Origin: Deltaproteobacteria bacterium GWB2_55_19 | GTDB lineage: Bacteria > Desulfobacterota > GWC2-55-46 | Assembly (NCBI GenBank): GCA_001797465.1 | Contig: MGPQ01000020.1 | Location: forward strand, 81,032 to 145,031 | Direction: 5' to 3' | Length of the DNA stretch: 64,000 bases | Shown here: piece after piece, positions 26,258-34,710 of the stretch | Layout: every line of letters starts with the position of its first letter | Position numbering within the stretch: position 1 is the stretch's first letter | Translations under genes and position numbers: made by a program | The notes under the pieces: model-generated | Databases searched by the model: none | What the model was told of the DNA's origin: nothing | The model's input: only the letters and a program-made list of their open reading frames with translations

Positions 26258-27790
26258 ATGAGCGGTCTTAAGATGAAGCGCCAGCTTGGCATAAGGTTTC
26301 AGCTCATCGCCGGGATAGTCATCATGACGCTCTCCGGCATCGTCCTCATCGGGGCCTTGAGCGCGGTCATCATCGAGAGGACGGCCTTCAATTGGAAGGT
26401 GAACGAGGCCGAGAGGCTCGTCTCCTTCCTCCGCGCATCTTACCCATCCGAGACCGTTGACCCGTCTATCGGCTACCGCCATTTTGTCAGGACTTTGAAG
26501 GAGTTTGGCGCGGCCGAATACGCCATAGTCGGCCCCGGCGGGCGCCTCCTCGCCGGGGAGGCGAAGAAGCGCGAGTACGACGGCGGGGATGTCGTCTATT
26601 CAGGTGAGTCTCTGACTATCAAGAGGCTCGGGGGCGGGTGGTTCCGCGGCATGGGGGACGCCCTCCACGTTACCGCGCGGCTTAAGCAGTCCGGGAAGGA
26701 CGGATACATGACCTTCACGCTGCCCCTCTCAGGCGCGAGCGAGGACCTCTCCAGGGTCAGGAGGTTCCTCCTGATATACGCCCTCCTCGACGCCGTCGTT
26801 ATCGTCGTCTTCGGCGCCTATTTCCTCTCCCGCTACATAGTCGCCCCGATAAGGGCGCTCGACAAGGCGGCTACCCGCATAGCCGGAGGCAACCTGGATG
26901 AGAGGGCCGAAGCTCATGTCGATAACGAGGTCGGGTCCCTTGCCGCGTCCTTCAATACAATGGCCGATAGGCTCTCATCCGAGATTAAGAGCCTCGAGCG
27001 GGCGAACGAGGAGCTCAACACCGCGCAGGAGGAGTTGCTGCGATCTTCCACGCTCGCGGTCGTCGGAAGGCTCGCGGCGGGGATCGCCCACGAGGTAGGC
27101 AACCCGCTCGGCGCGGTCAACGGCTACCTCGACATCCTCGCCAGGGGCGGCTTGAGCAAAGACGAGGAAAGGGATATCCTTGAGAGGAGCGTAAGGGAGG
27201 TCTCCCGCATCGACTTCATCGTAAGGGAATTCCTTGAGATATCGAGGCCCGCTTCCCGCCCGCTTGAGCCTGTCGACATGAACTCGGTCGTAAGGGAGAC
27301 TGTTACGACGCTTGAGGCGCACAAAGATTTCAGGGGAATAGACACGGCCTTTGTGTTAAAAGAGGGACTGCCTCCGGTTTTGATCGACGCGAGGAAGCTC
27401 CGGCAGGTATTCATGAACATACTCATGAACGCGGCCCATTCTTTCGCCGGCGTCGAGGGCGCAAAAAAGGTGACGATAGAGTCCGGGACCGAGACGAGGA
27501 CAGTTGCGAGGAGGAGACGCAGGGACGACCCCCGGTTCTCGCCCTCTCCTGAAAGGGATTTTGTCTTCGTCCGCGTAACCGACATGGGCTCCGGCGTCAG
27601 CACGGAGGCCGCCTCCAGGATATTCGAGCCTTTCTACACGACCAAGGGGCCGTCCATGGGCACGGGGCTCGGGTTGTTCGTATCGCAGTCGATAATAAAT
27701 ACGTACGGCGGGGAGATAACGCTTTCGTCAAGCGAGGGCGCCGGGGCGTCGTTTACGGTCTCGCTTCCCGTCCCCGTTGAAAAGGCGTAA
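26258..27790 (+). CDS. Sensor histidine kinase (PilS-like)
   Basis: Membrane sensor kinase (510 aa). Transmembrane segments at about 16-39 and 170-191 enclose a periplasmic domain of about 130 residues. A HAMP linker (about 190-245) follows, then HisKA with phospho-acceptor His278 (GIAHEVGNPLG), then HATPase with the N box (MNILMNAAHSF), VTDMGSGVS and GTGLGLFVSQ. It lies 12 bases before an NtrC-type regulator, so they form a pair. Between pilD and pilin genes the natural reading is PilS. The topology differs from Pseudomonas PilS (six spans), so the stimulus may differ. ATG at 26273 is an alternative start. Confidence 0.9.
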   Translation: MSGLKMKRQLGIRFQLIAGIVIMTLSGIVLIGALSAVIIERTAFNWKVNEAERLVSFLRASYPSETVDPSIGYRHFVRTLKEFGAAEYAIVGPGGRLLAGEAKKREYDGGDVVYSGESLTIKRLGGGWFRGMGDALHVTARLKQSGKDGYMTFTLPLSGASEDLSRVRRFLLIYALLDAVVIVVFGAYFLSRYIVAPIRALDKAATRIAGGNLDERAEAHVDNEVGSLAASFNTMADRLSSEIKSLERANEELNTAQEELLRSSTLAVVGRLAAGIAHEVGNPLGAVNGYLDILARGGLSKDEERDILERSVREVSRIDFIVREFLEISRPASRPLEPVDMNSVVRETVTTLEAHKDFRGIDTAFVLKEGLPPVLIDARKLRQVFMNILMNAAHSFAGVEGAKKVTIESGTETRTVARRRRRDDPRFSPSPERDFVFVRVTDMGSGVSTEAASRIFEPFYTTKGPSMGTGLGLFVSQSIINTYGGEITLSSSEGAGASFTVSLPVPVEKA

Positions 27791-27802
27791 GGACATGAGG
27801 GG

Positions 27803-29200
27803 ATGAGGATACTCATCATAGACGACGAAGACTCGATGCGCCACATGCTCTCGGTGATCCTGAAGCGCGAGGGCTATGAGCCGGTCTCGGTCGCCGAGGC
27901 CGCGAAGGCGCTCGATCTCCTTGAGGCCGACGACTTCGACTTCATACTCTGCGACATAAAGATGCCTGGCCTCGACGGGCTCTCGTTCCTCAAGGCCCTG
28001 AAGGACAGGGGGCTTGCGCGCACAGTCATCATGATGAGCGCCTACGGGACGTTCGAAACGGCTCTCGAGTGCATGAAGCTCGGCGCCTACGACTATATCT
28101 CAAAGCCGTTCAAGGCCGACGAGATAGTGCTGACGGTCAAAAAGGCCGAGGAGAGGGAGAAGCTCAAGAGGGAGAATACGCGCCTTAAGGCGGATGCGCT
28201 CGAAGAGTACGACTTTACGAACATATTTACGATTGACGGGAATATGCTCTCCATACTCGGCCTCGTTCGGAAGGTCGCGGATTACACCACCTCAGTCCTC
28301 ATACTCGGGGAATCCGGCACCGGCAAGGAGCTCGTCGCCAGGGCCATACACTACGGTGGACAGAGGGCGCAGAAACCCTTTGTAACCGTCAACTGCGGGG
28401 CGATCCCCGGCGCGCTCCTTGAGAGCGAGCTCTTCGGGCACGTGAAGGGGGCGTTTACCGACGCGCACAGGACCAAGACAGGGCTCTTCCAGGAGGCAAA
28501 CGGCGGGACGATATTCTTAGACGAGGTGGGGGAACTCCCGATGGAGCTCCAGGTGAAACTGCTCCGCGTACTTCAGGAGGGGGAAATAAGGAAGGTCGGG
28601 GACACAAAGTCGGCCAAGGTAGACGCGCGGGTCGTAGCCGCGACCATTAAGGACCTGAAAGACGAGATACGAAAGGGGGCGTTCAGGGAGGACCTCTATT
28701 ACAGGCTGAACGTCATAGAGATAAAGCTCCCGACGCTACGTGAGAGGCCCTTTGACATACCCGGGCTCGCCGCGCGCTTCGTCGAAAAGTATTCAAGGAA
28801 GTTCGGCAAGCCTCCGAAGAGGGTATCGGAGGAGGCGTTAGCGATTCTCGCCGGGTATGCATGGCCGGGGAACATCCGGGAGCTTGAGAACGTGATTGAG
28901 CGGGCTATGATACTCGAGGAGACCGATACCATCAGGCCTAAGTCCCTGCCCATAGCCGGGCCGAACGCAGGGGGCAGGGCGTCATTGCAGGCGGCCGATG
29001 CCCTGGAGAGCCAGCTTTCGTCCGCTACGCCGCGCCGACCCTCAGACGACCTCTCCATCAAGCGCGCCCAGGAGGCGATGGAGAAAGACCTTATAAAAAG
29101 GGCGCTGGAAAGGACCCGCAACAACAAGACAAAGGCCGCAGAGATACTGGAAATAAGCCACAGGGCCCTCCTCTACAAGATAAAAAATTATGGACTATGA
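27803..29200 (+). CDS. NtrC-family sigma-54 response regulator (PilR-like)
   Basis: Sigma-54 activator (465 aa). Receiver domain (1-120) with phospho-acceptor Asp51 (CDIKMPGLDG) and Lys101. The AAA+ domain has Walker A GESGTGKE at 169-176, the sigma-54-contact loop as GAFTDA (216-221) rather than GAFTGA, and Walker B GGTIFLDEVGEL. A Fis-type helix-turn-helix closes the protein (about 425-462: NNKTKAAEILEISHRALLYKIKNY). A consensus sigma-54 promoter lies 63 bases downstream in front of the pseudopilin operon, so it likely controls that operon. AAGGA lies about 10 bases before the ATG. Confidence 0.92.
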   Translation: MRILIIDDEDSMRHMLSVILKREGYEPVSVAEAAKALDLLEADDFDFILCDIKMPGLDGLSFLKALKDRGLARTVIMMSAYGTFETALECMKLGAYDYISKPFKADEIVLTVKKAEEREKLKRENTRLKADALEEYDFTNIFTIDGNMLSILGLVRKVADYTTSVLILGESGTGKELVARAIHYGGQRAQKPFVTVNCGAIPGALLESELFGHVKGAFTDAHRTKTGLFQEANGGTIFLDEVGELPMELQVKLLRVLQEGEIRKVGDTKSAKVDARVVAATIKDLKDEIRKGAFREDLYYRLNVIEIKLPTLRERPFDIPGLAARFVEKYSRKFGKPPKRVSEEALAILAGYAWPGNIRELENVIERAMILEETDTIRPKSLPIAGPNAGGRASLQAADALESQLSSATPRRPSDDLSIKRAQEAMEKDLIKRALERTRNNKTKAAEILEISHRALLYKIKNYGL

Positions 29201-29220
29201 AAAAAGTTCATAGTTTTTTT
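29194..29220 (+). terminator. Intrinsic terminator overlapping the pilR-like stop
   Basis: ACTATGAA (29194-29201) and TTCATAGT (29207-29214) form an 8-bp stem with a five-base loop, followed by six T residues. The regulator stop codon is inside the first arm. It insulates the two-component genes from the pilin operon. Confidence 0.75.
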
Positions 29221-29262
29221 GGCCTCTTGAAATTTTAAATCAGGAAAATCAGCTGGTTACAC

Positions 29263-29279
29263 TTGGCATATTAATTGCT
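29263..29279 (+). promoter_or_regulatory. Sigma-54 promoter of the pseudopilin operon
   Basis: TTGGCATATTAATTGCT carries the invariant GG (29265-29266) and GC (29277-29278) separated by exactly 10 bases, with TTGGCA and TTGCT matching the -24/-12 consensus. Transcription should start near 29290, 16 bases before the first pseudopilin gene. The adjacent gene encodes a sigma-54 activator, which strengthens the call. Confidence 0.85.
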
Positions 29280-29305
29280 TCTTATTAAGGCAGAGGTGTT
29301 GACGT

Positions 29306-29788
29306 ATGTCTATAAAAGATGATTCGGGTATCTCATTGGCTGAGCTCCTTGTGGTGATAGCGTTGATGGGCGTAATAACCGTCATTGCCGTACCCGCGAT
29401 AGTAGGCCAGATGTCGCATTTGAGGCTTACGAGCTCGGTAAGGGACATTTCTACCGAGCTGAACGCCGCGAGGCTCAAGGCCATATCCAATAACACCATG
29501 TACAGGGTCCAGTTTACGCTCAACTCCGGCGCCGCCGATACGTACAGGCTCTACGTCTACGACGCGACCCTGGACTCCTGGTCGGCCGAGACTTCGAGGA
29601 CGACGAGGTCTCTTGAGGGCGGGATAAACATAAGCACTCCCTCCGCTGACTTCAATGTGGACTTCCGCCCGAACGGGTCTTCGACCGGGGCCTCCATATG
29701 CGTTGACAACACCGGGACCTCCGGCGACAGGATGGAGGTCACGGCGCAGACTTCAACAGGCATGATAACGATTACTACAGGGTGCTGA
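29306..29788 (+). CDS. Pseudopilin, FimT/GspH type
   Basis: Minor pilin (160 aa) with a short prepilin leader. Cleavage is expected at Gly8-Ile9 (SGISLAELLVV), with Glu at mature position 5, then a hydrophobic helix to about residue 32. A GspH/FimT-like domain follows (STELNAARLKAISNNTMYRVQF). The mature first residue is Ile rather than the usual Phe, though PilD enzymes tolerate this. First gene of a four-gene operon behind the sigma-54 promoter. Minor pilins prime assembly of the pilus at the inner membrane. Confidence 0.9.
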   Translation: MSIKDDSGISLAELLVVIALMGVITVIAVPAIVGQMSHLRLTSSVRDISTELNAARLKAISNNTMYRVQFTLNSGAADTYRLYVYDATLDSWSAETSRTTRSLEGGINISTPSADFNVDFRPNGSSTGASICVDNTGTSGDRMEVTAQTSTGMITITTGC

Positions 29789-29790
29789 AA

Positions 29791-30276
29791 ATGGGTAAGC
29801 GCGGGTTCACTCTTATAGAAGTCCTTATTGCGATGACCATACTTTCCATTGGCATACTCGGGGTAGCCGGGCTCGCCGGGACGGTCATCAGGTCATCGGG
29901 TTACAGCCAGGCGCTCACTCAGGCGACCAACATAGCCCAGGAAAAGCTCGAGACGCTCGTAAGCGTTGACTTTTCCAACATACAGGCTACCGACACCGCC
30001 ACCGCGCGCACTGACTTGAGGAGGACCTGCACGCAGACCGACTTTACCGCCTCAAAACCCGTATACACATGCGTGCCCACGACCGCCACAGTGACCGTCG
30101 GCGGCAAATCATATACCTGGGGATACACCGTCTCATACGTAGACCTTGACGCAAGCGGCACGGCAAGCGAGAACTCGGACGGACTGAAGAGGATAGACCT
30201 TACCGTATCCTGGACAGACGCCGTCTGGAGGGCTACAAAGAGCATCACGGCCGTAACCATGAGGACGAGGGGTTAA
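29791..30276 (+). CDS. Pseudopilin, PilV type
   Basis: Minor pilin (161 aa) beginning MGKRGFTLIEVLIAM. The leader is cut after Gly5, with Glu at mature position 5 and the PilV-like ILSIGILGVAGLAG segment, a feature of the PilV/GspI group. NIAQEKLETL follows. Two cysteines about 16 residues apart (near 73 and 88) may form a disulfide. The in-frame GTG at 29782 overlaps the previous gene, but the ATG at 29791 gives the standard short leader and is preferred. Second gene in the operon. Confidence 0.9.
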   Translation: MGKRGFTLIEVLIAMTILSIGILGVAGLAGTVIRSSGYSQALTQATNIAQEKLETLVSVDFSNIQATDTATARTDLRRTCTQTDFTASKPVYTCVPTTATVTVGGKSYTWGYTVSYVDLDASGTASENSDGLKRIDLTVSWTDAVWRATKSITAVTMRTRG

Positions 30277-30280
30277 TACT

Positions 30281-33200
30281 ATGAAGAACTGCGGCAAGGG
30301 CCTGACAGGAAGACGGACCGGGGCGGCGCGCGGCGCTGACCGCGGCTTCACGGTAGTGGAACTGATCATATCGATGTTCATAGTCGGGATAGTCGCCGCG
30401 GCTATTTTCACGCTCTACAACTCTTTTTACAGCGCGACCCGCTCGCAGGACCTGCTTTTGGAGGCTCAGCAGAACGCGAGGGTCGGCATAGACCTCATGG
30501 AAAGAGAGCTCGTCAACGCGGGCTACGACGCCGGCACCGCCGACATCTTAACCGAGGCGACGGCTAACTCCGTGGAGTTCACATACACCGACCCGTCCGA
30601 CAATACGACCGTAAGCCCGACCGCGGGGCAGAGGCTCAAGGTCAAGTACTCGCTCAGTACCGAGGCAGGCATCCAGTACCTGCAGAGGACCGAGAAGGTC
30701 ATGCCCGACGGCACCCCGGCCACCGAGAAGGTCATACCGTACGTCGACCAGTCCGGTGGTCTCACCCTGACCTATTACGACGTCGACGGCGCACTGATAG
30801 ACTACACCAGCATTGACGACGCAGGCGAGCAGTCGAACAGGAACGGCATTAAGTTCATTTCCGTCAGCCTGAAGACTACCGCAAAGGCCGCCGTGCAGGG
30901 CACTTCAGAGGTCAAGACGTTTACGCTCGACACGCACGTGATGCTCCGGAACATCGGGGTAGGCGCAACGTCCGCTGATACGACCGCCCCGGCGGCCCCG
31001 ACCGGCGTCCAGGTCAGGGACCCGGGGATATGCGCCAGGCTCAAGGTCAAGTGGACGAAGAACTCCGAGGGAGACATCGCCGGTTATAGGATATATTACG
31101 GGTCCGCGACCGGCACGTACACGGGCATACTCAACGTCCCGACGACTGTGCTCACCGGCTCGACCTACTCCTGCACGACCGTCTCCAGCACGATCGAGTG
31201 CACGATATTCCCGACGTCCCCGTCGCTCACCTATACGCCGTCCGACCCGTCGGGCGGGTCAGGCGCCACGTACTTTATCGCTGTCAAGGCCTACGACAAC
31301 TCCTATAATTACAGCGAGTATTCCTCCGAGGTGTCAGGGAGCCCGGCTACGAGCAACGCGACATTCGACACCGGCTCCGACGACTCCACCCTGAACCCGG
31401 TGAAACCAGCGGTCGTAACCGGCCTTTCCGCCGTTGACGGCGCAACCGACGGGCAGGTGGCGCTTTCGTGGAGCGCGTACAATACTACGGACAACCCGGA
31501 CGTCGTGGGCTTCAGGATATACAGGTCCACTGCCCCGTTCACGGCCTATCCTGTGGACCCGGCGTCCGCCGGCATAGACTGGATAGCCGGAGAGCCCGGG
31601 AGCGGCAAGCCCGAGATCTCGCAGACCTCGACCGCTTATACCGACGTCGGCCCGAGTCTTGCTGGTTGCACGGTCTACTACTACGCCATAGCCCCGGTCA
31701 ACTGCGACGCTACACTCATATCGGACAGCGGCGGCGACCCGGACAGCGAGAAATACCTCCAGACCAACTACGCGGCTACCTGCGGCAACGGCTCGACCGC
31801 CTGCACGCCGGGCACCGGGTTCTCCGCCGTCTCGGGGTCGGACACGGCCCCGAACGAGACGACGGCCCCTGACGCGCCTGTCATAGACGCGAGGGCCGGA
31901 TGGAAGAGGGTCGCGCTCTCGCTCACTCAGCCCGCGTCCACTGACCTCGACCAGACATGCTTTTATGAGAACGACAGCGCCACGTACCCGGCGCTCCTTA
32001 CCGACACCGGGTCCTACCCGAAGGTGAGCAATTGTTATCAGGTGAACACCGGCTCGACCCCTAACGCGAGGCTCGTGCCGGATTCCGGAGGCATATTCAC
32101 TTCTTCCGAGCTTGCACCGGGGCAGTCCACGTCCTTCTGGCACGATTCCATGACCGTCGAGGACCCTGGGACGCCGTCTCTCGCCGAGACAGGGACTTAT
32201 TCATACAGGGCCGTCTCGTTCGATCTCTGCGGCAACGGCTCGCCGTACACGAGCGCGCAGGCGACTACCATACTCTGCGGCGAGGACCCGGCCTCCGGCG
32301 AAAAACCGCCTGCGGTGACAGCTGTCTCGGCCTCGTGCTGTTCGAACCCGGTCTCCCTAACGTGGACGGGCGTTCCCAGCGATACCGGCTCGCCGTCCAC
32401 GCCGACGAACCCCTACGACCTCGCGGGATACAGGGTGTTCAGGTCGACGTCAGTGGACTTTACCGGCTCGACGATGGTCTCGGGTGCCGCGCCGTACTGG
32501 GGCTCGACATACAGCGACACGTCGGTATCCGACGGCGGGACGTACTATTACAGGATAGTCTCCACCGATTGCCCGTACGAGAGGAACAACCCCTCGGAGG
32601 CGACGATAAAGAGCGACATGCTGAGCGGGTATCTCAATTCCGTAACCGTTGGGCCGGTGACGCCCGGGCAGATAGACAGGGATGAGAAGTGCGAGGACCC
32701 GGTCGCGCCGACCGACAACTCATGCACAAAGGACGACCACAGGGAGGCGCTGACCGGCGTTGACGTCAACAACTCGACTGGGACCGGCAACAGCACTACT
32801 ACGCCGAAGAGCGAGTACACCCACGAGACCGTTACCATGTACTTGAGCAACACCGCCGCCGGCGCGATGACCATCCAGAACATTAGCGTAAGCTGGGTCA
32901 ACTCAGGCGCGTACCTGCGGGAGATAAAGATCGGAGGCGGAAGGAGCGGCATCACCGCAATCGATACCAACATAGCCGCTGGCGCGACAGCCACAGTGAC
33001 CGGCAACGACCCTTACACCAGGGCGGTTACTGACGCTACCATCACCACAGGGACGATAACGGCAGGGGCCCGTTATGTCCCCATAACCTTCAAGTTCAAG
33101 GACGCGAGCGACTCAGCCGTCGACATGCGTGACGACCAGCTGTTGATAACGATCAAGGCCCGGAACGACAGCACCTCCACCACACAGTGCCTGTCGTACA

Positions 33201-34699
33201 TGACCGTTTCCAGGGGCCTCGAAGGGGTCTCCGTGCCGTTCGGCCCGTCGATATCCGCGACCCAGCAGGACAAACCGGCCTCCCCGACCTTCAGTTATGC
33301 CGTCCCCGGGTCGTCCGGCAGTAACACCGTGCCTTCCGGCTCTGTTGCGCCGATAGAGGCGCCCTCGAGCGTTACGGTCACGGTCTCGGCGAGCATACAG
33401 GGCAATACGACCAACCAGGCTACGGGCCTTAAAGTGGCGGTCTCGTCGGCTACACTCTATTACAAGGCCACGGCAAATACAGTCACCACGGCGCCTACCT
33501 CAGGGTATACATCGGTCTCGATGACGAACGCGAGCGGCAATACATGGACCGGCGCCATTCCGGCGAACGACGGGTTCAGGCTCTGGTATTACATAGTCGC
33601 CAAGGACGCGGACGGCAACTGGGACCGCGACCCTGAGAAGACCGAGGGGGCCTATGTCTATGACCAGGGCGAGTTCGACGTATGCCTTGTAACCCCTAAC
33701 GCGCCGACGAGCCTACAGGCCTCGCCGAGCGGGTCCGACGTGGCCCTTGTCTGGACCGCGCCGACCACATACACGAACGGCGCTACTATCGACACCGGGC
33801 TCGACCCGATACAGTACAGGATATACAGGGGAGGGACGCAGATAGGGTCGGACCAGGCAGGGACGACTTATTCCGACACGGGCCTCGCCAACGGCGTCTA
33901 CGGCTACTATGTGAAGGCGATAAACTCCTGCGCCGACCCGTCGCCGAACGTCAGCGCTGAGTCCAACACGGCCTCTGCGTGCGTCGGGGCCACCGGACAG
34001 GCGACCATTACAGTCACCCCCACGTCCATTTACAGGGGGGAGAGCTATACCGTCACAATAGTAGACTGCCTCGCCATAAACGGCGCGTACTCGGCTACGA
34101 CTGAAGTCATAAACACGTCGAGCGGCTTTACCGGGTTTACGAACACATCCACCGCGCCCGGCTCCTACAACCCGACGATAACCGAGACCGGCCCGGCGAC
34201 CGGCACGTTCACCAAGACCATTACGACGACGAGCGACGTGACTGACTCAACAAAGCTCCTGACGCTCGCTACAGACACCGTGACCGTCACCTACCCGTAT
34301 GCGAGTCCGTCGTCCAGGACCGTAAGCGTCGTAGTTGACCCGTGCACGAACACCCCGAAGGCCCCGACGGGCTTCACCGGGACGATTGTAAGCAACAACG
34401 CGAACCTCTCGTGGACGGCGGTCACGCAGAACACCGACAACTCGGCGATAACCGACCTCGTTGGATACAAGATATACGAGAGGGTCTGCGCCAAGAACAA
34501 GACCAACTGCACAGGCTCCGACATAGTCGCGGAGTGGTTTCTGAGGACTACGGTAGCGGCCGGCACGACTACGGCGAGCCTCGGGCCGGACCAGGGCGCA
34601 TGGAACCAGAGGATATACTACTTCAAGGCGACGGCGTACGACTCCTGTTCAACGCCGGTGGAGAGCGCCTACTCATCCACTTGGAACGAGACAAACTGA
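30281..34699 (+). CDS. Giant PilW-type pseudopilin with FN3-like repeats
   Basis: A 1472-residue prepilin. Leader cleavage is expected at Gly22-Phe23 (RGFTVVELIISMFIVG), Glu at mature position 5, followed by a PilW-like domain to about residue 230 (ATRSQDLLLEAQQNARVGIDLMERELVNAGYD). PilW proteins are usually 200-400 residues. The remaining roughly 1240 residues are Thr/Ser/Pro-rich and hold several fibronectin-III-like units, starting near APAAPTGVQV (about 236), PAVVTGLSAV, PPAVTAVSA, NAPTSLQASP and KAPTGFTGT, many containing G(Y/F)R(I/V)(Y/F). At least one further Ig-like unit and paired cysteines are present. Third gene of the sigma-54 operon. A pilus-borne adhesin is inferred. Confidence 0.9.
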   Translation: MKNCGKGLTGRRTGAARGADRGFTVVELIISMFIVGIVAAAIFTLYNSFYSATRSQDLLLEAQQNARVGIDLMERELVNAGYDAGTADILTEATANSVEFTYTDPSDNTTVSPTAGQRLKVKYSLSTEAGIQYLQRTEKVMPDGTPATEKVIPYVDQSGGLTLTYYDVDGALIDYTSIDDAGEQSNRNGIKFISVSLKTTAKAAVQGTSEVKTFTLDTHVMLRNIGVGATSADTTAPAAPTGVQVRDPGICARLKVKWTKNSEGDIAGYRIYYGSATGTYTGILNVPTTVLTGSTYSCTTVSSTIECTIFPTSPSLTYTPSDPSGGSGATYFIAVKAYDNSYNYSEYSSEVSGSPATSNATFDTGSDDSTLNPVKPAVVTGLSAVDGATDGQVALSWSAYNTTDNPDVVGFRIYRSTAPFTAYPVDPASAGIDWIAGEPGSGKPEISQTSTAYTDVGPSLAGCTVYYYAIAPVNCDATLISDSGGDPDSEKYLQTNYAATCGNGSTACTPGTGFSAVSGSDTAPNETTAPDAPVIDARAGWKRVALSLTQPASTDLDQTCFYENDSATYPALLTDTGSYPKVSNCYQVNTGSTPNARLVPDSGGIFTSSELAPGQSTSFWHDSMTVEDPGTPSLAETGTYSYRAVSFDLCGNGSPYTSAQATTILCGEDPASGEKPPAVTAVSASCCSNPVSLTWTGVPSDTGSPSTPTNPYDLAGYRVFRSTSVDFTGSTMVSGAAPYWGSTYSDTSVSDGGTYYYRIVSTDCPYERNNPSEATIKSDMLSGYLNSVTVGPVTPGQIDRDEKCEDPVAPTDNSCTKDDHREALTGVDVNNSTGTGNSTTTPKSEYTHETVTMYLSNTAAGAMTIQNISVSWVNSGAYLREIKIGGGRSGITAIDTNIAAGATATVTGNDPYTRAVTDATITTGTITAGARYVPITFKFKDASDSAVDMRDDQLLITIKARNDSTSTTQCLSYMTVSRGLEGVSVPFGPSISATQQDKPASPTFSYAVPGSSGSNTVPSGSVAPIEAPSSVTVTVSASIQGNTTNQATGLKVAVSSATLYYKATANTVTTAPTSGYTSVSMTNASGNTWTGAIPANDGFRLWYYIVAKDADGNWDRDPEKTEGAYVYDQGEFDVCLVTPNAPTSLQASPSGSDVALVWTAPTTYTNGATIDTGLDPIQYRIYRGGTQIGSDQAGTTYSDTGLANGVYGYYVKAINSCADPSPNVSAESNTASACVGATGQATITVTPTSIYRGESYTVTIVDCLAINGAYSATTEVINTSSGFTGFTNTSTAPGSYNPTITETGPATGTFTKTITTTSDVTDSTKLLTLATDTVTVTYPYASPSSRTVSVVVDPCTNTPKAPTGFTGTIVSNNANLSWTAVTQNTDNSAITDLVGYKIYERVCAKNKTNCTGSDIVAEWFLRTTVAAGTTTASLGPDQGAWNQRIYYFKATAYDSCSTPVESAYSSTWNETN

Positions 34700-34710
34700 C
34701 CGGGGGCCTT

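Noticed and set aside
34342..34710. Long N-terminal extension of the PilX-like gene overlapping the giant pilin gene
   Set aside because: It is out of frame with the pilin gene, its peptide is unlike any pilin, and the ATG at 34711 gives a normal prepilin leader.
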